DNA of 64,000 nucleotides from Cyclobacteriaceae bacterium (GCA_016787565.1 JAEUUG010000013.1:186001-250000); one strand, 5' to 3'; shown: positions 27,694 through 36,526, counted from the stretch's first letter. A program made the numbers and translations. Notes: generated by a model not told the origin, from the letters alone.

Positions 27694-28887
27694 ATGATGT
27701 TTCGAAGCAAAATATTGGTGTGGTCATTAATGACCACAATTAGTTTGTTTTCCTGCCAACAGAAAAATGAAAAAGAACAGGGCACACCGGAAGCAATAGT
27801 AGCCTTCAAACCCAATCCCAAACTTGTACCCAAGCAAGAAGTTACAACACTGCCCATCGGAGCTGCTGCTCCGGACTTTAGTTTACCCGATGTGTCTGGT
27901 AGATTTTTAAGCCTTCAGAATTTTAAAGATGCAAAAGCATTGGTAATCATTTTTACCTGCAACCATTGCCCAACAGCCCAAGCCTATGAAGATCGCTTGA
28001 TACAGTTCACCAGCGATTATCAAGCAAAGGGTGTTTCTGTTGTGGCCATCATGCCGAATAGTGTTCTGGGTTTGTTGCCTGAAGAATGTGGCTATACTGA
28101 TCTGAATGATACGTATGAAGAAATGAAAATTCGCGCACAGGATAAAGGATATAATTTCACTTACCTGTATGATGGTGATAATCAAGCGGTATCCATTCAA
28201 TATGGACCCGTTGCTACACCCCATGCATTTGTTTTTGATCAGGAGCGGAAATTGCGGTATGTTGGCAGAATTGATGCCATCGAAAAACCAGGAAAAGCAA
28301 ATGCCGATGATTTGCGGCTGGCGGTCGATGCAATTTTAGAAAATCGCACTGTTGAAAATCCGGAAAACAAAGCATTCGGTTGCTCTACGAAGTGGGGCTG
28401 GAAAAATGATTGGGGCAAGCAGGTTGAAAAAGAATGGAATGAGAAACCAGTCACATTGGAATTGGCCGATGTTGAAGCAATTAAACAACTCGTAAAAAAC
28501 CCTTCCAAAAAACTTCGTCTCATTAATGTGTGGGCCACGTGGTGCGCTCCCTGCGTGGCAGAATATCCTGAACTAGTAGCACTACAACGGTGGTATGGCG
28601 CGCGCGATTTTGAGTTCATTTCGCTCTCCGCGGATAAACCAGAACATCGCGATAAAGCGCTCGCTTTTCTGGAACAAAAGCGATCACCCGTAAAAAATTA
28701 TCTCTATAGTGGTGAAGACAATTATAAACTTATTGAAGCTGTTGATCCTGCCTGGAACGGGGCACTGCCGTACACACTACTGTTAGAACCGGGCGGCAAA
28801 GTTGTTTATCGCTACCAGGGCGTTGTAGATCTACTGGAACTAAGAAAGGCTATTGTTGATCACCCGATGATGGGCAGGTATTACTAA
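27694..28887 (+). CDS. lipoprotein with two thioredoxin-fold domains (redoxin + TlpA-like)
   Basis: A 397-residue envelope lipoprotein (LFSC lipobox, cysteine near residue 21). Residues 50-210 are an AhpC/TSA-type redoxin (APDFSLPDVSGRFLSLQNF) with a CNHCPTAQAYE active site. Residues 250-390 are a second, TlpA-like domain with the classic WCAPC motif in INVWATWCAPCVAEYPEL and the cis-proline segment ALPYTLLLEPGG. Fusions of this kind could couple peroxide or disulfide reduction within one protein. It is followed 17 bases later by the GMC oxidoreductase. Confidence 0.85.
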   Translation: MMFRSKILVWSLMTTISLFSCQQKNEKEQGTPEAIVAFKPNPKLVPKQEVTTLPIGAAAPDFSLPDVSGRFLSLQNFKDAKALVIIFTCNHCPTAQAYEDRLIQFTSDYQAKGVSVVAIMPNSVLGLLPEECGYTDLNDTYEEMKIRAQDKGYNFTYLYDGDNQAVSIQYGPVATPHAFVFDQERKLRYVGRIDAIEKPGKANADDLRLAVDAILENRTVENPENKAFGCSTKWGWKNDWGKQVEKEWNEKPVTLELADVEAIKQLVKNPSKKLRLINVWATWCAPCVAEYPELVALQRWYGARDFEFISLSADKPEHRDKALAFLEQKRSPVKNYLYSGEDNYKLIEAVDPAWNGALPYTLLLEPGGKVVYRYQGVVDLLELRKAIVDHPMMGRYY

Positions 28888-28904
28888 GGTTACGTTCGTT
28901 TTAC

Positions 28905-30542
28905 ATGACAAAAAAACACTTTGATTATATCGTAATCGGATCAGGTTTTGGTGGATCTGTTTCAGCCATGCGACTGGCGGAAAAAGGATACCGTGTTTTG
29001 GTAATTGAGAAAGGTAAACATTGGAAGGCCACTGACTTCCCGAAATCAAACTGGAATCTGCGCAAATATTTGTGGCTTCCCTTTTTCAGATGGTTTGGGT
29101 TTCTTCGATTAAGTTTCTTTAAAGAAGTTTTTATCCTCAGTGGTGTGGGTGTGGGTGGCGGATCACTAGTTTATGCGAACACCCACATGATGCCTCCTGA
29201 TGCATTCTATCAAAACCCTAACTGGTCGGGCTTTAAAAACTGGAAAGAAATTCTTGCCCCATTCTACGCCACTGCACGCTTCATGCTGGGCAGTTCAAAA
29301 TATGAAAAGGAAAATGCAGAAGATCAAATTCTGAAAGAAGTAGCGGAAGAAATGGGGCGTGGGTCAACATATGGTCGCGTTGATTACGTGGGTGTTTACC
29401 TGGGGGATACGAAAAAAGAAAAAGACCCATACTTTAATGGCTTAGGGCCGATGCGGAAAGGTTGTACAGAATGTGCGGGATGTATGGTGGGCTGTCGCTA
29501 CAATGCTAAAAATACACTGGATAAAAATTACCTCTGGTTAGCTGAGAAATTATTCGGTGCAACGATTTTGGCAGAAACAGAAACTACTGAAATCAAACTG
29601 AATGCTGACAACACCTACCATGTTAAAGCAAAATCTAGTACAGCCTTATGGAATAAAAAGCAGGATACCTTTACTTGCAGCGGCATCATTGTAAGTGGTG
29701 GTGTTCTCGGTACGCTGGATCTGCTTCTCAAGCAAAAATTTGTTTATAAAACATTGCCACTCCTCTCCGATCGCCTGGGTGAAAACCTGTTAACAAATTC
29801 TGAAATGCTTTCGGGTGTAGTGGCTGCCGATCGCAAGCTGAATCACGGGCTGGCCATCAGCACTGTTTTTAATCCAGATGACCACACACACATTGAACTC
29901 TGCAAGTTCCCGGATAAATCAGGCGCTATGGTCAGGCTGGCCGTAATGGCTGCCGGAAATGGAAATCCATTTACCCGAACATTGAAGATGATCAGAAACA
30001 TATTGGCACACCCTTTAGATTTTTTTCGCTCGATCTTTCAGCGCGACACCGCACGAAACTCTGTCATCTTTCTCATCATGCAATCGCTGCAAAATGCCAT
30101 GCGCATGAAATTAAAAAAAGGCTTAACGGGATATCAGCTTTCGTTCAGTAACGATAGCGGGACAAAAGTTCCCAGTTATATTCCGATCGGACAGGATGCA
30201 TTATATCGCTATGCGGGTAAAGTAAATGGTGTTCCGCAAAATGCTTTCAGCGAAGTGATGTTCGGCCTGGCTTCCACAGCCCATATACTGGGTGGGTGCC
30301 CGATGGGGAAGACCAGAGAAACGGGAGTAGTGAATGAACGCTTTGAAGTTCACGGTTACAGAAATTTTTACATCCTCGATGGATCGATTGTTCCGTGCAA
30401 CCTGGGAGTAAACCCGTCACTTACCATCACTGCGTTGAGTGAGTATGCCATGAGTTTTATTCCTGCGCATCCCGATCGAAAAGAAAAATCACTGGAAGAA
30501 AGAATGGCCGAACAACCTACATCGTCTCCTTTAGCCAGTTGA
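28905..30542 (+). CDS. GMC family oxidoreductase, cholesterol-oxidase-like
   Basis: A 545-residue FAD-dependent oxidoreductase. The N terminus has the dinucleotide-binding motif DYIVIGSGFGGSVSA, then GVGVGGGSLVYAN, and the C terminus has HILGGCPMG with VVNERFEVHGYRNFYILDGS and GVNPSLTITALSEYA, the GMC catalytic and FAD-closing region. The overall pattern is closest to actinobacterial cholesterol-oxidase-type (ChoD) enzymes, including a cluster Cys187-x2-Cys190-x2-Cys193-x3-Cys197 that looks like a ferredoxin iron-sulfur motif. The substrate is probably a sterol or long-chain alcohol. Its last 26 bases overlap the convergent S9 peptidase gene. Confidence 0.85.
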   Translation: MTKKHFDYIVIGSGFGGSVSAMRLAEKGYRVLVIEKGKHWKATDFPKSNWNLRKYLWLPFFRWFGFLRLSFFKEVFILSGVGVGGGSLVYANTHMMPPDAFYQNPNWSGFKNWKEILAPFYATARFMLGSSKYEKENAEDQILKEVAEEMGRGSTYGRVDYVGVYLGDTKKEKDPYFNGLGPMRKGCTECAGCMVGCRYNAKNTLDKNYLWLAEKLFGATILAETETTEIKLNADNTYHVKAKSSTALWNKKQDTFTCSGIIVSGGVLGTLDLLLKQKFVYKTLPLLSDRLGENLLTNSEMLSGVVAADRKLNHGLAISTVFNPDDHTHIELCKFPDKSGAMVRLAVMAAGNGNPFTRTLKMIRNILAHPLDFFRSIFQRDTARNSVIFLIMQSLQNAMRMKLKKGLTGYQLSFSNDSGTKVPSYIPIGQDALYRYAGKVNGVPQNAFSEVMFGLASTAHILGGCPMGKTRETGVVNERFEVHGYRNFYILDGSIVPCNLGVNPSLTITALSEYAMSFIPAHPDRKEKSLEERMAEQPTSSPLAS

Positions 30543-32424
30543 AAAACTCACGCTGCCAGACTATAGCGTTTTGAGCATGGAGTATCCAATGATTTTCCTC
30601 CGGGAAATACAACAGCTTACTTTTAATGCCACGCAATTGTGCTGCTTGAAAAGCTTCTAAGGCCTGACCTGTGGGTACACGGAAATCTTTGCCGCCCTGA
30701 ATAATCAAAATGGGTGTGTTCCATTTATCAACTAACAGACTCGGATCAAATTGTGTGTAGGTCTTTTGGGCAGCATCATTCGCTTTCTCCCAATATGCGC
30801 CACCCAAATCCCAATTCACAAAAAACATTTCTTCTGTGGTGCCATACATGCTTTTTAAATTATAAATACCATCGTGTGCGATGAAAGTCTTGAAGCGATT
30901 GTTGTGAAGTCCTGCCAGGTAAAACGCAGAATAACCACCAAAACTTGCACCAACACATCCCAATCTGTTTTTATCGACAAATGCTTCTTTCGACACTTCA
31001 TCGATAGCTGTTAAATAATCCTGCATCACCTGTCCGCCCCAATCTTTACTGATCTGCTCATTCCAGGCCGCACCAAAACCAGGCATACCTCTTCGACAAG
31101 GCGCCACAACGATATAATCGTTAGCTGCCATCAATTGAAAATTCCACCGGAAGGAATAAAATTGGGTAAGCGATGATTGCGGTCCACCCTGACAATACAA
31201 AAGCGCGGGATACTTTTTGGTAGGGTCAAAATTCGGAGGATAGATAACCCATACCAGCATCTTCTTGCCATCGGTGGTTGGCACATAGCGTTTTTCAATT
31301 TTACTGAGCGCCAGTGTTCCCCACACGGCATCATTTACATGTGTCAGTTGCATCAATTGTCCACTGGTCAGATTGACCGTGTACAATTCAGCTGCATGAT
31401 TCATATCAGTGCGGGAAACAACGAGTGTGTTACCTGCCTGACCAACTATTCCGGTAATATCAAAATCACCTTTCACGATTGACTTCACCACAGGAAGTTT
31501 TTTAGTGAGGCCGGGATAATCCACTTCCATCAATTGAATGGTTCCATCTACCGGTGCAGTGAAAAAAATTTTCTTCCCATCCTGACTCCATCGAAAATTG
31601 TTAACCGTCCCATCCCACAGCTGTGTCAGGTTAAGGATGGATTTACCATTGCTTACGAGGATATCATTCTTGTCTGCTTCAAAACCATCACGTTTCATAC
31701 TTAGCCAGGCCAATGCACCTTGTGAAGAGTACGCTGGATTTACATCATAACCCAGCAAGCCTTCGGTAAGATTTGTTGTCGTGCCAGTGGCTATTTCGTA
31801 GGCATAGATATCGGTGTTGGTGCTCACGGCATAAGCCGTACCAACTTTCTTTTTTGCAACATATACAATCTGCTTACTATCGGGACTCCACATGTAATCA
31901 TCCTCGCCACCAAAAGGTTTGGTTGGGCAATCATACGGTTCATCTTTCATCATGTCTTTACCATCACCAGCCTTACCCCCCTCAGTATTCAAAATAAGAT
32001 GACTGAATGAGCCGTCTTCCCACTCATCCCAATGACGATAGTTAAGACCGTCATAAATCTGGGCATTCGATTTATCAAGCTCAGGATAGAAATCTCTGCC
32101 CGATATTTTTTGAATTTTCACCTCTTGTGTTGTGATGGAGAATTTTCCATCCGGAGAAAGATTGTGATCGCGGATTACACCTGCTGTCAAACTGATTTCC
32201 TGTGGCGTTCCACCCGTAATGGGAATAGAATAAAGTTTCGTACTGCTCCGATCTTCTTTTACATTCGGAGTGCTTACACGGTAGATTACATGCTTGCCAT
32301 CGACTGAAACTCCAACACCACTAACCCTGCCCAGTTGCCACAGAAGTTCGGGAGTCATTCTGTTTTGAGCATAAACAGTGGCGAAACAAACAACCATCAT
32401 CAGAAGCAAGAATGATCTTTTCAT
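30517..32424 (-). CDS. S9 family prolyl-oligopeptidase-like peptidase
   Basis: A 635-residue exported serine peptidase (signal MKRSFLLLMMVVCFATVYAQ) of the dipeptidyl/acylaminoacyl-peptidase S9 family. A beta-propeller built of PD40/WD40-like blades (LSPDGKFSI, WSPDSKQIVYV, WSQDGKKIFFT) covers residues 30-370. It is followed by an alpha/beta-hydrolase domain with Ser494 in GASFGGYS, Asp580 in GGKDFR and His612 in ENHW. It probably trims imported oligopeptides in the periplasm. An alternative ATG lies at 32433. A TATCTTTG element at 32474-32481 would place transcription about 40 bases upstream. Confidence 0.92.
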   Translation of the reverse strand: MKRSFLLLMMVVCFATVYAQNRMTPELLWQLGRVSGVGVSVDGKHVIYRVSTPNVKEDRSSTKLYSIPITGGTPQEISLTAGVIRDHNLSPDGKFSITTQEVKIQKISGRDFYPELDKSNAQIYDGLNYRHWDEWEDGSFSHLILNTEGGKAGDGKDMMKDEPYDCPTKPFGGEDDYMWSPDSKQIVYVAKKKVGTAYAVSTNTDIYAYEIATGTTTNLTEGLLGYDVNPAYSSQGALAWLSMKRDGFEADKNDILVSNGKSILNLTQLWDGTVNNFRWSQDGKKIFFTAPVDGTIQLMEVDYPGLTKKLPVVKSIVKGDFDITGIVGQAGNTLVVSRTDMNHAAELYTVNLTSGQLMQLTHVNDAVWGTLALSKIEKRYVPTTDGKKMLVWVIYPPNFDPTKKYPALLYCQGGPQSSLTQFYSFRWNFQLMAANDYIVVAPCRRGMPGFGAAWNEQISKDWGGQVMQDYLTAIDEVSKEAFVDKNRLGCVGASFGGYSAFYLAGLHNNRFKTFIAHDGIYNLKSMYGTTEEMFFVNWDLGGAYWEKANDAAQKTYTQFDPSLLVDKWNTPILIIQGGKDFRVPTGQALEAFQAAQLRGIKSKLLYFPEENHWILHAQNAIVWQREFFNWLKETM

Positions 32425-32470
32425 GTTTAGCATAGCGTTAATTGATTTCTGTAATAACTAATACGATAGC

Positions 32471-32614
32471 CCGCAAAGATACCCAAAGGTCATACCGGCC
32501 CACGAGCCTGCCTGTCCGGTTGTCCGGTAGGCAGGCCGGCATCCCCTTCTAAATTGAGATCGCGGTTCAAGGCCCGCGATGAACTTTAGAAAGGGCTGAG
32601 TGGTACCTTTGCGG
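32471..32614. repeat. composite palindromic element with outward-facing promoter-like ends
   Basis: A 144-base structured stretch. The ends (32471-32483 and 32602-32614) are complementary at 12 of 13 positions. Inside are two hairpins: one with 8-bp arms of the GCCTGCCT type (32506-32513 and 32529-32536), and one long imperfect hairpin (arms CCCTTCTAAA at 32544-32553 and its partner at 32585-32595, then ATCGCGG at 32559-32565 and CCGCGAT at 32574-32580). Each end contains TAnnTTTG reading outward (TATCTTTG on minus at 32474, TACCTTTG on plus at 32604). It resembles a REP-type or MITE-like element; only one copy is in this window. Confidence 0.65.
32474..32481 (-). promoter_or_regulatory. predicted -7 promoter element of the S9 peptidase gene (TATCTTTG)
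   Basis: An exact TAnnTTTG match on the minus strand, 50 bases from the ATG at 32424. It is built into the left end of the palindromic element. Confidence 0.45.
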
Positions 32615-32658
32615 ACTATAAGAATATCCAATGACTAAATGCAGGTTCACTTCCAGAC

Positions 32659-32688
32659 AAAAAAAAGACGCTCGTTCGAACGTCTTTT
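32659..32688 (-). terminator. intrinsic terminator of the TerB-like gene
   Basis: On the minus strand, the 8-bp stem AAAAGACG/CGTCTTTT, extendable past one mismatch, runs into a tract of eight Ts directly after the TerB-like gene. Confidence 0.8.
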
Positions 32689-32694
32689 CAATGC

Positions 32695-33129
32695 TTATTT
32701 CACTACAAATTTTTCCTTAGCTTCCCGTTTAATTTCTTCCCACTCGTCCGGTGGGGGTGGGGTTCCGCGCTCGAACTCATCCAGCAGCCACTTCACCAGG
32801 CTCTTTTTCATTCCAAATAGTTTGACAGCCTCTTCGCAAAATTCAATCTCGTGCTTATCCACCACATCATCGGCATAGACCATCAATACCAGGTCATACA
32901 AGAGATTCATTTTGTCGTTGTGATTGTCCGGAACATTCAACTCAAACTTCGCATCACTATCGATCAATGTTTTTACCTGACGGTCTTTCAAGCCATAACG
33001 CTTCCCGATTTTATATAGCAGTGCCTCCTCCTTGGGGTGCATGTGTCCATCTGCCTTTGCCAGTGCCAAAAGATTCTGAATGTGATTCTTCTTATACGAA
33101 AGATACTGGTGTTCAAAAAAGCCCATCAT
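32695..33129 (-). CDS. TerB family (tellurite-resistance-like) protein
   Basis: A 144-residue, all-helical acidic cytosolic protein. Two related helical units with acidic metal-binding-type loops are visible: LLALAKADGHMHPKEEALLY and LVLMVYADDVVDKHEIEFCEEA. This is the pattern of TerB/DjlA-like domains, which bind divalent metal at membranes. It is a single-gene unit with its own terminator. The ATG at 33126 is an equally possible start. Confidence 0.78.
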   Translation of the reverse strand: MMGFFEHQYLSYKKNHIQNLLALAKADGHMHPKEEALLYKIGKRYGLKDRQVKTLIDSDAKFELNVPDNHNDKMNLLYDLVLMVYADDVVDKHEIEFCEEAVKLFGMKKSLVKWLLDEFERGTPPPPDEWEEIKREAKEKFVVK

Positions 33130-33221
33130 ACGATTTCGGGATTTAGATTATTTTTCAGTCTCGAATATAGGATTGAAATTACAGCAGTGCATTGCCATAG
33201 TCAACCATAAGCATAAATTTC

Positions 33222-34328
33222 TTAGTCAACCCAATCCGCTACAAACAGGTTGGTATCACGCGTTCCGCCATTGTTCCGGTTTGAAGAAAATACCAGTTTT
33301 TTACCATCCGGTGAAAACATAGGAAACGAATCGAAAACGGCATCATAGGTAATTTGCTCCAGATCACTTCCGTCTTCATTGATCATGTAGATATTAAATT
33401 GATAACCACGTGAGCTTTTATGATTGGATGAGAATAGAATTTTCTTGCCGGAAGGATGATAGAATGGTGCCCAATTCGCTTTACCCAGGTGGGTGACTTG
33501 TTTGAGGTCTGACCCATCCACATTACAAGTAAATATTTCCATTTCTGTTGGCGCTACCAGACCCTGCAGGAGATAATCCTGGTACTCTTTTTTTTGTTCA
33601 TCTGTTTTCGGGCGTGACGCACGAAAAACAATTTTCTTTCCGTCTGGTGAAAAAAACGCTCCACCATCATAACCCAGTTCATGTGTTATCTGCTTTACAT
33701 TTGTCCCATCAATGTTCATGGTATACAAATCCAGGTCGCCATTGCGGGTTGACGTAAAAACAATTTTGTCACCCTTCGGAGAAACCGTGGCTTCCGCGTC
33801 ATAGCCTTGTTGGTTGGTCAACTGCTTTTTTGTTTTTCCTTTGAGGTCTGCTACAAAAATATCATAGGTATCATAAATAGACCATAGGTACTTTCCTCCG
33901 GGTGTACGTTCCGGCTCTTGAGGACACTCCGCTCCACCTAAATGGGTAGAAGCATAAAGAACAGTTTTATTTCCGGGAAGAAAATATGCGCATGTTGTGC
34001 GGCCCAATCCAGAACTGATTTGTTGCGGCTTGCTTTGTTTTAAGTCAATGCCACTAATCGGGGTAACAAAAATCTGGTCGCATTGAAGTCCCCAGGCCTT
34101 GTTATTCGATTGGAATACAAGTTTTTTGCTATCGAAACTCCAATAAGCCTCGGCATTGTCTCCACCAAAGGTTATCTGCCTCAGATCCTTGAGATGTTTT
34201 TCCTGTGGATAGGAAACTGTTGTGTCCCTGCGGTGGTATGGCTCATTTACATGTATAGGTTTAAACGATGAACCAACTCCAAAAAACACCAATGCCAGAA
34301 CCGACAACAAACTGAATTTCTTCATCAT
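33222..34328 (-). CDS. exported TolB-like beta-propeller protein (PD40 repeats)
   Basis: A 368-residue exported protein with a signal peptide (MMKKFSLLSVLALVFFGVGSSF). Its propeller blades carry repeated PD40 motifs (VSPKGDKIVFTSTRNGDLDLY, FSPDGKKIVFRASR, YHPSGKKILFSSNH, FSPDGKKLVFSSNRN), about six in all. Unlike the S9 peptidases it has no catalytic domain, so it is likely a periplasmic scaffold or binding protein. An upstream reading would need a TTG at 34376; the ATG at 34328 fits the signal peptide. It lies 34 bases downstream of the acyl-CoA ligase gene on the same strand. Confidence 0.85.
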   Translation of the reverse strand: MMKKFSLLSVLALVFFGVGSSFKPIHVNEPYHRRDTTVSYPQEKHLKDLRQITFGGDNAEAYWSFDSKKLVFQSNNKAWGLQCDQIFVTPISGIDLKQSKPQQISSGLGRTTCAYFLPGNKTVLYASTHLGGAECPQEPERTPGGKYLWSIYDTYDIFVADLKGKTKKQLTNQQGYDAEATVSPKGDKIVFTSTRNGDLDLYTMNIDGTNVKQITHELGYDGGAFFSPDGKKIVFRASRPKTDEQKKEYQDYLLQGLVAPTEMEIFTCNVDGSDLKQVTHLGKANWAPFYHPSGKKILFSSNHKSSRGYQFNIYMINEDGSDLEQITYDAVFDSFPMFSPDGKKLVFSSNRNNGGTRDTNLFVADWVD

Positions 34329-34362
34329 ACGCAAAATTTTGGTGCGAAGATAAACGAAATAA

Positions 34363-36039
34363 TCAGGCTGCTGCAATCTCTTCTTTCAATGCTCTTCGCA
34401 ATATTTTACCAACGTTTGTTTTCGGTAATTCCTTTCTGAACTCAATGTATTTGGGCACCTTATAATTGGTCAGGTTCTCATGGCAATACTTCTTGATTTC
34501 TTCTTCCGTCAGACTTTCGTCCTTTTTTACAATAAAAGCCTTAATCACCTCACCAGATTTTACATCCGCTACGCCAATGGCAGCAACTTCGAGAACCTTG
34601 GGATGGTTGGCAATAACATTTTCAATTTCATTCGGGTAAACATTGAAACCCGAAACTTTGATCATATCTTTTTTCCGGTCCACAATTTTGAAAAAACCTT
34701 CGGCATCCATCAACCCAATATCACCGGTTTTAAACCAGCCTCCAGGGAAGAAAACTCCTTCATTATCTTTTCGCCAATAGCCTGCCATCACTTGCGGCCC
34801 ACGTGCGCAAATCTCTCCTATTTCGCCTTGAGGAAGTTGATTCCCATCATCATCAAAAATAGCTACTTCAGTGCTGGGCATAGGCAAACCGATTGTCCCA
34901 AGTTTGTGTTTGCCATCAAGCGGGTTACAACACAAAACGGGAGAGGTTTCGCTCAAACCGTAGCCTTCCACCAACGGCCTTCCGGTAGCAACTTCCCATC
35001 GTCTGGCCACAATATCCTGAACAGCCATACCACCGCCAATGGCTCCTTTAAAATCAGAGAAATCAAGATTCTTAAAGTCCGGATTATTCAGCAAACCATT
35101 ATAAAGCGTATTCACACCTGTGAAAATGGTGAACTTGTGTTTCTTCAACTCCTTGATAAATCCTTTTATATCTCTTGGATTGGTAATCAATACACTTTTT
35201 GCACCGGTACTAAACATGAGTACACCATTAACCGTAAGCGCAAAAATATGATACATGGGAATGGCCGTTATAATAATGTCGACACCGCCCGGATTCATAT
35301 ACGGCTTGAACCAATACGAAATCATGGAGTTGTGGGCTACAATATTTCCATGTGATAATTGTGCACCTTTTGAAATACCGGTTGTTCCTCCTGTGTATTG
35401 TAGCACGGCAATATCCTGAACAGTTATCTCCGGCTTCATAAGTTGCAAAGACGCCCCTCTCTTGAGTGCGTTTTTAAATGGCAAAGCATCTGGAAGATGG
35501 AAAGGAGGTACCATTTTCTTTACATGCTTGACCACAAAGTTGACGATCGATCCTTTCAGTGCGCCCAGCATATCGCCCAATTCAGTAACGATAACATGCT
35601 TGATGGAAGTATTGGCAATTATTTTTTCGAGATTGAAAGCGAAGTTGGCTACAATAACAATGGCTGAAACTTCAGCGTCCCTAAACTGGTATTCCATTTC
35701 GCGAGCCGTATAAAGTGGGTTTGTGTTAACCACAATTAACCCGGCCCGTAAAGCACCAAAAAAAGCCACTGGAAACTGAAGAAGATTAGGCATTTGAATG
35801 GCAATTCGGTCGCCCTTCTTCAACCCAAGATCGTGTTGTAAATACGCAGCAAAATTTCTGGACAATTCATCGGTTTGACCGTATGTCAAAGAGACGCCCA
35901 TATTTTCAAAAGCTACCTTATCGCGATACTTGCGGCAACTCTCCTCAAACAAGTCGACCACTGAAGTGTAGTCGTATAATTTAATATCCTGCGGAATGCC
36001 AAGAGGGTACTTTTTGAACCAGGGAAAATCTTTCATCAT
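34363..36039 (-). CDS. fadD: long-chain-fatty-acid--CoA ligase
   Basis: A 558-residue AMP-forming acyl-CoA synthetase that activates fatty acids with ATP and CoA. The adenylate-forming signature YTGGTTGISKGA is near residue 195, GYGLSETSPV near residue 335, and the hinge and catalytic lysine region GWFKTGDIG, VDRKKDMIKVSGFNVYPNEIE and PKTNVGKILRRAL at the end. The fit with FadD in motif order and length is good. Codons upstream of 36039 could be read from an ATG at 36063 or a TTG at 36096, but the conserved part begins MMKDFPWFKKYP. Upstream lies the tRNA-like array, separated by its own terminator. Confidence 0.92.
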   Translation of the reverse strand: MMKDFPWFKKYPLGIPQDIKLYDYTSVVDLFEESCRKYRDKVAFENMGVSLTYGQTDELSRNFAAYLQHDLGLKKGDRIAIQMPNLLQFPVAFFGALRAGLIVVNTNPLYTAREMEYQFRDAEVSAIVIVANFAFNLEKIIANTSIKHVIVTELGDMLGALKGSIVNFVVKHVKKMVPPFHLPDALPFKNALKRGASLQLMKPEITVQDIAVLQYTGGTTGISKGAQLSHGNIVAHNSMISYWFKPYMNPGGVDIIITAIPMYHIFALTVNGVLMFSTGAKSVLITNPRDIKGFIKELKKHKFTIFTGVNTLYNGLLNNPDFKNLDFSDFKGAIGGGMAVQDIVARRWEVATGRPLVEGYGLSETSPVLCCNPLDGKHKLGTIGLPMPSTEVAIFDDDGNQLPQGEIGEICARGPQVMAGYWRKDNEGVFFPGGWFKTGDIGLMDAEGFFKIVDRKKDMIKVSGFNVYPNEIENVIANHPKVLEVAAIGVADVKSGEVIKAFIVKKDESLTEEEIKKYCHENLTNYKVPKYIEFRKELPKTNVGKILRRALKEEIAAA

Positions 36040-36117
36040 CGCTGTAGTTAGAATGTTAAACATTTCAAAGCAAACGATTGTTCGCGATGAAATCAAGCGA
36101 GGAATGGAGGAAGGGGT

Positions 36118-36155
36118 GAAAAAAGAAAAACCCGTTACACTACTGCAACGGGTTT
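36118..36155 (-). terminator. intrinsic terminator downstream of the tRNA-like RNA array
   Basis: On the minus strand, a 9-bp perfect stem (arms 36128-36136 and 36147-36155) is followed by TTTTTCTTTTTT. It closes the array before the acyl-CoA ligase gene and supports the array being its own transcription unit. Confidence 0.85.
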
Positions 36156-36189
36156 GCTCTGAAAGAACTCATTAACCTATTAAGAGCGC

Positions 36190-36332
36190 TGTAGGGGAAG
36201 GAATCGAACCTCCACGGAGCAGTTAGGCATATCCTGATCCAGAAATAATTTTTCAGGATCGGGAAGTTTACTTTTTCCCTTATCTCCACCCCCGAGACCG
36301 GAGGGCATGTCTGCCAGTTTCAACACCCTACA
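36190..36332 (-). ncRNA. tRNA-like RNA, copy 1 (long variable arm)
   Basis: Read on the minus strand from 36332, the RNA has a perfect 7-bp acceptor stem (TGTAGGG/CCCTACA), U8, a D arm with the A14 and GG motifs (TTGAAACTGGCAGACAT), a 5-bp anticodon stem CCCTC/GGGGG (36301-36305 and 36289-36293) and a T arm GGAGG-TTCGATT-CCTTC in exactly the right register. The discriminator is G and no CCA is encoded. Odd points: the 7-base anticodon loop is CGGTCTC, with G instead of the near-universal U at position 33 and a pyrimidine at 37. The variable arm is 72 nt (36216-36287), closed by GGAG/CTCC and holding two further hairpins. It may be a non-decoding tRNA or a specialised acceptor; function unknown. 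Confidence 0.7.
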
Positions 36333-36380
36333 ATGGTGTTATGTAATCAAAGAACTTAAATAAAAACACTTTTGAATTGC

Positions 36381-36526
36381 TGTAGAGGGAGGGTTCGAAC
36401 CTCCACGAGGAAGTTAGCTGCAAGGCAAAAAGAAAACATTTAGTGGTCAACCCATTACCGTGCGTTTATCCTTTGCTCCTCACCCCCGAGACAGGAGGGC
36501 ATGTCTGCCAATTTCAACACCCTACA
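36381..36526 (-). ncRNA. tRNA-like RNA, copy 2 (long variable arm)
   Basis: Same architecture as its neighbours. The acceptor stem pairs TGTAGGG with CTCTACA (one G-U). The T stem is a perfect GGAGG/CCTCC with loop TTCGAAC. The anticodon stem is again CCCTC/GGGGG but the loop is CTGTCTC, which has the normal U33 and would read as anticodon GUC (aspartate codons). The variable arm is 75 nt (36407-36481) and closed by GAGG/CCTC, a compensated change from GGAG/CTCC in the other copies. The discriminator is G. Large variable arm plus G73 would point to serylation, the GUC loop to aspartate; neither can be decided here. Confidence 0.7.

Noticed and set aside
32631-32723. A 30-codon plus-strand frame after the palindromic element
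   Set aside because: It runs through the terminator and into the antisense of the TerB-like gene, and shows no coding character.
34480-35355. A 291-codon open frame antisense to the acyl-CoA ligase gene
   Set aside because: The opposite strand encodes a fully conserved enzyme; the antisense product has no recognisable domain and is a codon-usage shadow.
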